A stretch of 19,342 bases of DNA from Mollicutes bacterium (lineage in GTDB: Bacteria; Bacillota_I; Bacilli_A; Izemoplasmatales; Izemoplasmataceae): assembly GCA_003551455.1 (NCBI GenBank), contig PUMR01000090.1:1-19342 (forward strand), read 5' to 3'. The notes beneath the pieces are model-generated. The model was not told the origin of the DNA. It saw nothing but the letters and a program-made list of their open reading frames with translations, and made no database searches. Of this stretch, positions 14,398-19,342 are shown one piece after another; the first letter of the stretch is position 1; each line of letters starts with the position of its first letter. The translations under genes were made by a program, and so were the position numbers.

Positions 14398-15630
14398 TCA
14401 TTCACTCTTCTTTCTGCGCACATTCTTGCGGTATTTCTTCTTGTAGGCCGGCTTGGCCTTGGAAGACTTTTCCGTCTCGGTCGCGGGCTTTTTGGGACGT
14501 TTGTCCCTCGAGACGAGCCGGCCGTCCTCGATGGAGACGTATTCGGGCTCCACCCCTTCCTTCTTCAAGAAGGCGAACGCCTTCTCGTCGCGGTCGGGGT
14601 CATAGAGCGTGATCGCATCCCCGTCCATCCCCATGCGGGCGGTGCGTCCCACCCGGTGGATGTAGAAGGTCATGTCCGCGGGGAAGGCGTGATTCACGAT
14701 ATGGCTCACACCCTCGATGTCGATGCCGCGGCTGGCCATGTCGCTGGCGACGATGTATTGGACATGGAGGTTCTGGATGTCGCGGACGGCCTGCTTGCGT
14801 TCGCGCGGCGACATGTCCCCGTGCAGGCGGGTGACGTCGAGGTCCTTCTCTTTCAGTCGCATCGCGATGGCGTCGACCTCGGTGGTGGTGTTGGCGAAGA
14901 TCATCGCGAGATAGGGGTTGATGGCATCGATGACCTGCTCGAGCACGGCCATCCTTTCGGCGGGTGAACTCTTCACGAAGCGGTGGCGGATGGGGAGGCG
15001 GGCGAGGCGCCTTCTTCCGAGGACGACCTCGAGGGGTTGGTGCATGCTTTTCTTGATGAAACTCTTGAGATTGTCGGGGAAGGTGGCGCTGAACACCATG
15101 AGTTGCGACTTCTCCCCCACCGCGGCGGCGATGGCTTCCATCTCCGCGAGAAATCCCGCCTCGAGGGACATGTCGGCCTCATCGACGACGAGGGTGTCGG
15201 CCGTGTGGACTTTGAGCACGTTCTCCTTCAGGGCGAGGTCGAAGATCTTCCCCGGCGTGCCGATGGCGATTTGGGGCTGGCTCTTTTGCAGGCGTTCGAT
15301 CTCTCGCGAACGGTCCCGCCCACCGGTATAGATGCGGATATCGGGCTTTTTCGGGTTGTAGGCGGCGATGGCGCGGGCGAACGCGAGAATCTGCTCGGCG
15401 AGTTCGCGCGTCGGGGAGAGGATGACGGCCTGGACGCGTCTTTTCTCCTCGACGAGACGGTCGAAAAGGGGGAGGAGATAGGCGTGGGTCTTCCCGCTCC
15501 CGGTCTCGCTCACACCGATGACATCGCGTCCCTTCAAAGCGTCGGGGATGACTTTCTGCTGGATTTCGGTGAAGGATTGAAAATTCAAGCCTTCTAGGGC
15601 ATTATAGAGATAGGGTTTTTGGAATCGCAT
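14398..15630 (-). CDS. cshB: DEAD-box ATP-dependent RNA helicase, CshB type
   Basis: A 410-residue RNA helicase with the two RecA-like domains and a lysine/arginine-rich tail. Motifs in order are Q (TEIQQKVIPDAL, near residue 21), I (SETGSGKT, near 41), Ia (PTRELAEQ), Ib (TPGK), II (DEAD, near 150), III (SAT), IV-V (SDMASRGIDIEG) and VI (HRVGRTARMG, near 325). The basic C-terminal tail (about 370-410) should bind RNA. The family helps ribosome assembly and mRNA turnover, often in the cold. The CshB assignment rests on length and on the adjacent nfo and ispH, as in Bacillus yqfR-yqfS. The ATG at 15630 has AAGGGGAG upstream and a TATAAT box at 15659-15664. Confidence 0.92.
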   Translation of the reverse strand: MRFQKPYLYNALEGLNFQSFTEIQQKVIPDALKGRDVIGVSETGSGKTHAYLLPLFDRLVEEKRRVQAVILSPTRELAEQILAFARAIAAYNPKKPDIRIYTGGRDRSREIERLQKSQPQIAIGTPGKIFDLALKENVLKVHTADTLVVDEADMSLEAGFLAEMEAIAAAVGEKSQLMVFSATFPDNLKSFIKKSMHQPLEVVLGRRRLARLPIRHRFVKSSPAERMAVLEQVIDAINPYLAMIFANTTTEVDAIAMRLKEKDLDVTRLHGDMSPRERKQAVRDIQNLHVQYIVASDMASRGIDIEGVSHIVNHAFPADMTFYIHRVGRTARMGMDGDAITLYDPDRDEKAFAFLKKEGVEPEYVSIEDGRLVSRDKRPKKPATETEKSSKAKPAYKKKYRKNVRRKKSE

Positions 15631-15658
15631 GGTTTTCGTCTCCCCTTTCTATAGTGTG

Positions 15659-15664
15659 ATTATA
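15659..15664 (-). promoter_or_regulatory. -10 box of the cshB-nfo-hydrolase unit
   Basis: A perfect TATAAT on the minus strand (in TAGTATAATC) lies 28 bases before the cshB ATG. No good -35 stands 16-18 bases upstream (TAGATT at 17), so the match rests on the -10. It overlaps the plus-strand box TATACT of ispH. Confidence 0.65.
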
Positions 15665-15666
15665 CT
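15661..15666 (+). promoter_or_regulatory. Possible -10 box of ispH
   Basis: TATACT on the plus strand (five of six matches) lies 47 bases before the ispH ATG, with no clear -35. It shares four bases with the cshB -10 on the other strand. It is the best candidate in the 83-base divergent gap. Confidence 0.45.
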
Positions 15667-15713
15667 ACAGAAAGACCCGCAAATCTAATCAAACGGAAAA
15701 AGGAGGCAGTCTC

Positions 15714-16637
15714 ATGGAGGTCGTCACCCTCTCCCCCAGGGGCTATTGTCACGGCGTGGTGGACGCCATCAAGGAGATGCGCAAAATCGCCAAGGATCCC
15801 GCTGTCCCCCGCCCCGTGCATGTGCTGGGCCGGGTGGTGCACAACGAAAAAATCGTCCGCGATTTCGAGGAACTGGGTCTGAAGATGCTCGACGACTCGG
15901 GAAAAAGCCGCCTGGAACTCCTCGACGCGATCGAGTCGGGAACTGTCGTCTTCACCGCCCACGGGGTGGCGGATGCGGTCTATGAGAAAGCCGCAAAGAA
16001 AGGCCTCTTCATCATCGATACGACCTGCAAGGACGTGAAACGGAGCCAAGATGCCGTCAAGCGGCATCTTGAAAAAGGCTTCGACGTCCTCTTCATCGGC
16101 AAGAGACACCACCCCGAAAGCGAGACGGTGAAAAGCTACGGTGATGGCGTGCATATCATCGAGAACGAAGAGGACATCGAGAACCTCGCCCTCGTGAACG
16201 AACGCGTCGCCCTCACCAACCAGACGACGATGAGCCTCTACGACATCTACCACCTCGGTGAGCGGGCGAAGGCGCGCTTCCCGCGTTTGAAGATCATCGA
16301 CGAGATCTGTGACGCGACAAGGAGCCGTCAAGAAGCCGTGAAGAGCCAACCGGCCGTGGACCATTGTTTCGTGGTCGGAGACAAACGCTCGCACAACACG
16401 AAGAAGCTCGTCGAGACCGCGCAAAAGGCGGGTATCCCCGCGAGCCTCGTCGAGAGTGTCGAGGACTTTTCCATAGCACACTTGCGGACACTCGGGAAGG
16501 TCTCAATCACGAGCGGCGCGAGCACGCCGAGCCAGATCACGAGAGAAGTCGTGCGTTTCCTCGCGGATTTCGACCCGGAGGATCCCGCGACCCATGAGAC
16601 GAAGAGCCGAGTGCGTGAACGCAACCTCTTCCTTTGA
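15714..16637 (+). CDS. ispH: 4-hydroxy-3-methylbut-2-enyl diphosphate reductase
   Basis: IspH is the last enzyme of the MEP pathway, giving isopentenyl and dimethylallyl diphosphate from HMBPP with a [4Fe-4S] cluster. The 307-residue protein has the three cluster cysteines C12 (RGYCHGV), C105 (IDTTCKDV) and C199 (DEICDATRSRQ). The substrate-binding histidines lie in RVVHNEKIV (H43) and FTAHGV (H83). HHPE (near 132-135), TNQTTMS and SGASTPSQI are also standard. The ATG follows AAAAAGGAGG. It is the only plus-strand gene in the window, divergent from cshB. Its presence means the organism makes isoprenoids by the MEP route rather than mevalonate alone. Confidence 0.97.
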   Translation: MEVVTLSPRGYCHGVVDAIKEMRKIAKDPAVPRPVHVLGRVVHNEKIVRDFEELGLKMLDDSGKSRLELLDAIESGTVVFTAHGVADAVYEKAAKKGLFIIDTTCKDVKRSQDAVKRHLEKGFDVLFIGKRHHPESETVKSYGDGVHIIENEEDIENLALVNERVALTNQTTMSLYDIYHLGERAKARFPRLKIIDEICDATRSRQEAVKSQPAVDHCFVVGDKRSHNTKKLVETAQKAGIPASLVESVEDFSIAHLRTLGKVSITSGASTPSQITREVVRFLADFDPEDPATHETKSRVRERNLFL

Positions 16638-16643
16638 ACAGAC

Positions 16644-16672
16644 AAAAGGCTTCGCCGGAGCGAAGCCTTTTT
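16644..16672. terminator. Bidirectional intrinsic terminator between ispH and the protease
   Basis: An 8-bp stem GGCTTCGC-CGGA-GCGAAGCC (16648-16667) is flanked by AAAA on the left and TTTTT on the right. The T-run serves ispH and the A-run, read as T on the other strand, serves the convergent protease gene ending at 16708. Confidence 0.9.
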
Positions 16673-16707
16673 CCTGGTCGGGGTGAGTGTAAGGGAGTCC
16701 GGCCGGT

Positions 16708-18639
16708 TCAGTCGGCGGCTTGGAGGGGAGTCGCGGGCGTTTCGCTCACCATGCCGTCGCGCTGATAGCGGATGACGAGTTCTTCACCGACACGCGTGTT
16801 CATGACGAACTCGCGAAGCAACGGGATATTGTAGACGGTCATGAAATCATTCATCGAACCCATCTTGTAGCCTATGATCACATCACCGGCCTCGAGTCCC
16901 ATCTCGTCGGCGGTGGAGTCGGGGCTGACCTCTTCGATACACGCTCCGAAATGGGCTGCACATTCATCGGGATGGGTGATGCTCACACCGAGCCGACCCC
17001 GTTGGACTTGGCCGTGTTCCTCGATGTCCTCGATCATGCGCACCATGGTGTTCGCCGGCAGCGCATAACCCATCCCCTCGATGTCCATACCGACGGTCTT
17101 CAACGTGTTCATGCCCGCGATCCGCCCTTGCGGGTCGATGATCGGACCCCCGCTGTTTCCGGGGTTGATGGCCGCGTCATGTTGGATGAAGGGGGCGTCG
17201 ATGGTGTCTTCGTACGTCATGAAGCGGGTGAGGTTCGAAATGATGCCCGTCGTGACGCTGCCGTAATGGCCGAACCCTTGCGGGTTGCCGACGGCGTAGA
17301 CGCGATTGCCGATGCGGAGATTGTAGGAATCGACGAAGGAGAGCAACTCGAAGTCATGGGGAGCCTTGAACCGCAAAACGGCGACATCGGCGACTTCGTA
17401 GCTGCCAAGCATCTCGATGTCCTCGTCTTCGACGATATAGGGGTTGCCGTTCTTCTCATAATAGATGGTCAATGACACATAATCCTCGATTACATGATGG
17501 TTGGTCACCAGATAGTGATGGTCGCCTTCTTGTCTATAGACGGAGGCGCTACCGCTCCGGGTGCCGGTCTCTTCCCCGTCGTCCCATTCGGTCTCGACGC
17601 CCACGACACCGTCGAGGACCCTTTCCAGCATGTCCTCGACCGCTTCGACCGGTTCATAGTCCTCTCCCGTGAGCGGGACCCAGCGGGCGTGCAGGGTGAG
17701 GTCTTCGGCCGGCATCGTCGACTCGTTGAAGAATTGTCTGAACTCGCCGTCTTTGTACCAGCCGACGAAGAGATGGTCCTCCTTTTCCAACACGGGCAGG
17801 ACGAGATCGGCGCCGAACGCCAGGGTGGCGTCGGGGACGTCCTCTTCCGCATAGGTCTCGTAGGTCACGGTGAACTCCTCGGCCTCGTAGAGCGCCTCGA
17901 TTTGGCGATCACCGGTGATCCTTTCTGTGGATTCCGACCAGTCCTCGAAGACATGACCTTCCACCGCCGGGGGCGCGGGCGGCGTCACGGCTTCGCCGTG
18001 GAAGACGCGGACGATGTCGATGAGCCGGCCTTCCGGATCGATGAACCGCACCATGTGGGCATCGCGGGGGGAGTCCATCGTGACAAGCGAATCATCGTCC
18101 AGGGCGATCTCGACAAGACCCGCTTCGTTGAAGACCGCGCTCTCGATTTCGCATTCGGCGCAGTCGAGATATTCAGGATCCGCGAGATAGCGCCATTCGG
18201 TCTCACCGGAAAAACGCCACTCTACCGTCTCGGCATCGTAGTCGAGTTCGATCTCGCGCAAGTCGGCGGGGCGGAGGTCGTCCAGATCGAAAAGGCTACT
18301 CCAGTCCTCTTCGCCGTCATACCGCCAGCGCAACATGTTCTCTTCCACCATGAACTCGACCTCGCGGCCGTCGGCGCCCCGTATCTCTTCGAGAGGCGCG
18401 ATCAAGTCCCATTCTTCTTCGTCTTCATAGCGCCATTCCAGGCCTTCTTCACCAATGGCGAGTTCGATGTCCTTGTGCACATTCCCCGCGGCGACCGTAC
18501 TGCCGTCGGTGAGTTCCAGCATCAAGACGTCGTCCTCGATGAAGGCATCAGCGACGCCGACACCCTGGATCTGGTCACATCCCGCCAACAAGAAAAGCGC
18601 AGCGAGAAGCGTGGTTATCAAAACATACAACCGTTTCAT
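16708..18639 (-). CDS. Surface lipoprotein with HtrA-like serine protease and PDZ domains
   Basis: A 643-residue protein. Its signal peptide ends in a lipobox LLAG-C21, so it should be lipid-anchored outside the membrane. Residues about 46-160 hold three degenerate repeats with WR(Y/F) and a following acidic-W motif. Residues about 196-320 resemble two Listeria-Bacteroides (Flg_new) repeats, ending ...FVGWYKDGEF and LTLHARW. The trypsin-like domain follows, with H382 in VTNHHVIED, D418 in VADVAVL and S496 in NPGNSGGP, the DegP/HtrA form. The end (about 548-640) is a PDZ domain with GLEAGDVIIG. The protein is strongly acidic. The ATG at 18639 is chosen because GAGGTGG lies 5 bases upstream and gives a proper signal peptide; the TTG at 18657 has no support. 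A role in surface protein quality control is likely from family knowledge. Confidence 0.9.
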   Translation of the reverse strand: MKRLYVLITTLLAALFLLAGCDQIQGVGVADAFIEDDVLMLELTDGSTVAAGNVHKDIELAIGEEGLEWRYEDEEEWDLIAPLEEIRGADGREVEFMVEENMLRWRYDGEEDWSSLFDLDDLRPADLREIELDYDAETVEWRFSGETEWRYLADPEYLDCAECEIESAVFNEAGLVEIALDDDSLVTMDSPRDAHMVRFIDPEGRLIDIVRVFHGEAVTPPAPPAVEGHVFEDWSESTERITGDRQIEALYEAEEFTVTYETYAEEDVPDATLAFGADLVLPVLEKEDHLFVGWYKDGEFRQFFNESTMPAEDLTLHARWVPLTGEDYEPVEAVEDMLERVLDGVVGVETEWDDGEETGTRSGSASVYRQEGDHHYLVTNHHVIEDYVSLTIYYEKNGNPYIVEDEDIEMLGSYEVADVAVLRFKAPHDFELLSFVDSYNLRIGNRVYAVGNPQGFGHYGSVTTGIISNLTRFMTYEDTIDAPFIQHDAAINPGNSGGPIIDPQGRIAGMNTLKTVGMDIEGMGYALPANTMVRMIEDIEEHGQVQRGRLGVSITHPDECAAHFGACIEEVSPDSTADEMGLEAGDVIIGYKMGSMNDFMTVYNIPLLREFVMNTRVGEELVIRYQRDGMVSETPATPLQAAD

Positions 18640-18651
18640 CAGGTCCACCTC
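18640..18651 (-). promoter_or_regulatory. Ribosome binding site of the protease gene
   Basis: Minus-strand GAGGTGG (plus 18645-18651) sits 5 bases before the ATG at 18639. It decides that start over the in-frame TTG six codons upstream. Confidence 0.65.
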
Positions 18652-18671
18652 ATTCAATCGGATTCGGCCCT

Positions 18672-18677
18672 ATTGTA
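18672..18677 (-). promoter_or_regulatory. Possible -10 box of the protease gene
   Basis: TACAAT on the minus strand (five of six matches to TATAAT) lies in the gap between the upstream terminator and the protease. No good -35 is seen at 16-18 bases. The terminator at 18719-18742 makes a separate promoter here necessary. Confidence 0.45.
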
Positions 18678-18718
18678 ACAGAATATGACGCTTAATGCAT
18701 GGAATTCTCTTTCCGCTG

Positions 18719-18742
18719 AAAAAAGCCCCGTTGCCGGGGCTT
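18719..18742 (-). terminator. Intrinsic terminator after the RsgI-like gene
   Basis: The minus strand reads AAGCCCCG-GCAA-CGGGGCTT followed by more T (T-run plus 18719-18724). It is an 8-bp stem with a GNRA loop, 12 bases beyond the gene's stop at 18755. Confidence 0.9.
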
Positions 18743-18754
18743 CTTCCCAATCGT

Positions 18755-19342
18755 TCATTCTTCGTCGTTGCCGTTGCCGTGGTCGGGGCGACGGTCGCGA
18801 GCATTCTTGCGATGCTCTTCCATCCGTTCCCGAGCCGATTCGCGGTATTCTTCCATATGCTCGCGATAACGGTCACGGATCTCGTCCATGTCGGGGATCT
18901 CGACGCCCTCTTCCTCGAGACGCTCTTTGTGCTCTTGGAGACGGTCTCGGACCATCTCGCGCATCTCTTCACCGACTTCTATAGCGTTTTGCCGGTGCTC
19001 TTGACGGAATTCCGCCAAGCGAGCGGCATGTTCTTCGTGGAGTACGCCCATGACTTCACGCATCGGCAGGTCCAATGCCTCCTCGAGCTCGATGCCTTCG
19101 AGTTCGGCCACCTTGACGATGAGGGCCATGCGGCCGAGGCCGATTCCGTGTTCTTCGGCGAGTTCACGGAGTTCTTCGTCAAAGACCCCGTCCAAGACAG
19201 CCGCACCGATGGCCATGCCGCGGAAATACTCCTCGGCGCGTTCCCGCATGCGGTTTTGGAAATGCTCCCCCTCTTCTTCGTCGGCGGCGCCGACCGTCAA
19301 GAAGACGGCGTTGTCTTCGGCGTCGACGTCGATGTAGCCGAG
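18755..19342 (-). CDS. C-terminal part of an RsgI-like (anti-sigma-factor-type) protein, runs off the right edge
   Basis: The open frame continues to the window edge, so only the last 195 residues are seen; no start is visible. The visible part begins LGYIDVDAEDNAVFLTV. An AEEHGIGLGRMALIVKVAEL block about 60 residues in resembles the end of the RsgI middle domain, where (A)xELGIxxGKLxLIxKA is common. That is a recollection-based match and needs a profile search. The last about 90 residues are a highly charged Glu/Arg/His stretch (ERMEEHRKNARD, HGNGNDEE at the end), probably coiled coil. RsgI proteins have one membrane helix, hold sigma-I inside and sense ligands outside; whether a sigma gene lies beyond the edge cannot be seen. 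Confidence 0.55.
   Translation of the reverse strand, partial: LGYIDVDAEDNAVFLTVGAADEEEGEHFQNRMRERAEEYFRGMAIGAAVLDGVFDEELRELAEEHGIGLGRMALIVKVAELEGIELEEALDLPMREVMGVLHEEHAARLAEFRQEHRQNAIEVGEEMREMVRDRLQEHKERLEEEGVEIPDMDEIRDRYREHMEEYRESARERMEEHRKNARDRRPDHGNGNDEE

Noticed and set aside
15660..16481. A 273-codon minus-strand frame opposite ispH
   Set aside because: It is the reverse of ispH, which has all three cluster cysteines, a strong ribosome binding site and a terminator.

Overview
The window comes from a bacterium of the Bacillota/Mycoplasmatota side. The signs are strong purine-rich ribosome binding sites (AAGGAGG-like), TATAAT-type promoters, GNRA- or UNNN-looped intrinsic terminators, an Ntdp (DUF402) nucleotidase, a CshB-type DEAD helicase next to nfo and ispH, Listeria-Bacteroides repeats and an RsgI-like protein. 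Most genes end in TGA, so the standard code applies and not the Mycoplasma/Spiroplasma code. The DNA is GC-rich for such a lineage. I cannot name the genus; an Acholeplasma/Izemoplasma-like or related free-living relative is a guess. There are 20 protein genes, 19 on the minus strand and only ispH on the plus strand. No tRNA, rRNA, CRISPR array, insertion sequence or phage gene was seen, and no gene-free stretch exceeds 300 bases.

Layout from left to right, though minus-strand transcription runs from high to low coordinates. (1) The first 217 codons of glmS, with its own extended -10 promoter. (2) A tightly overlapping four-gene cassette at 738-3556: two exported proteins of unknown function, a small ABC ATPase and a six-helix permease. 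(3) The unit nadD-nadE-mnmA-patatin (8051 to 3628), with a good promoter at one end and an intrinsic terminator at the other. (4) The unit queG-ntdp-aminopeptidase-GNAT-aminopeptidase (12490 to 8152), with a terminator at 8121-8145 and a possible internal promoter before the last gene. (5) cshB-nfo-alpha/beta hydrolase (15630 to 12678), read away from ispH. (6) ispH on the plus strand, convergent with (7) a lipoprotein HtrA-like protease, sharing a bidirectional terminator with it. (8) The C-terminal part of an RsgI-like, very charged protein at the right edge.

Most of the window is housekeeping: amino-sugar supply (GlmS), the last two steps of NAD synthesis (NadD, NadE), tRNA wobble modification (MnmA, QueG), isoprenoid synthesis (IspH), base-excision repair (Nfo), RNA remodelling (CshB) and peptide turnover (two M29 peptidases). 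The accessory or surface functions are the exported-protein/ABC cassette, the lipoprotein protease and the RsgI-like protein.

The points most worth a second look are three. The roughly 130-nt leader of queG carries a strong intrinsic terminator placed directly against the ribosome binding site, with a possible pseudoknot upstream of it, and it matches no riboswitch class I recognise. The exported-protein/ABC cassette has a first product whose Thr/Ser-rich alternating beta pattern recalls aerolysin/ETX-MTX2-type proteins. The -10 boxes of the divergent cshB and ispH promoters overlap face to face.
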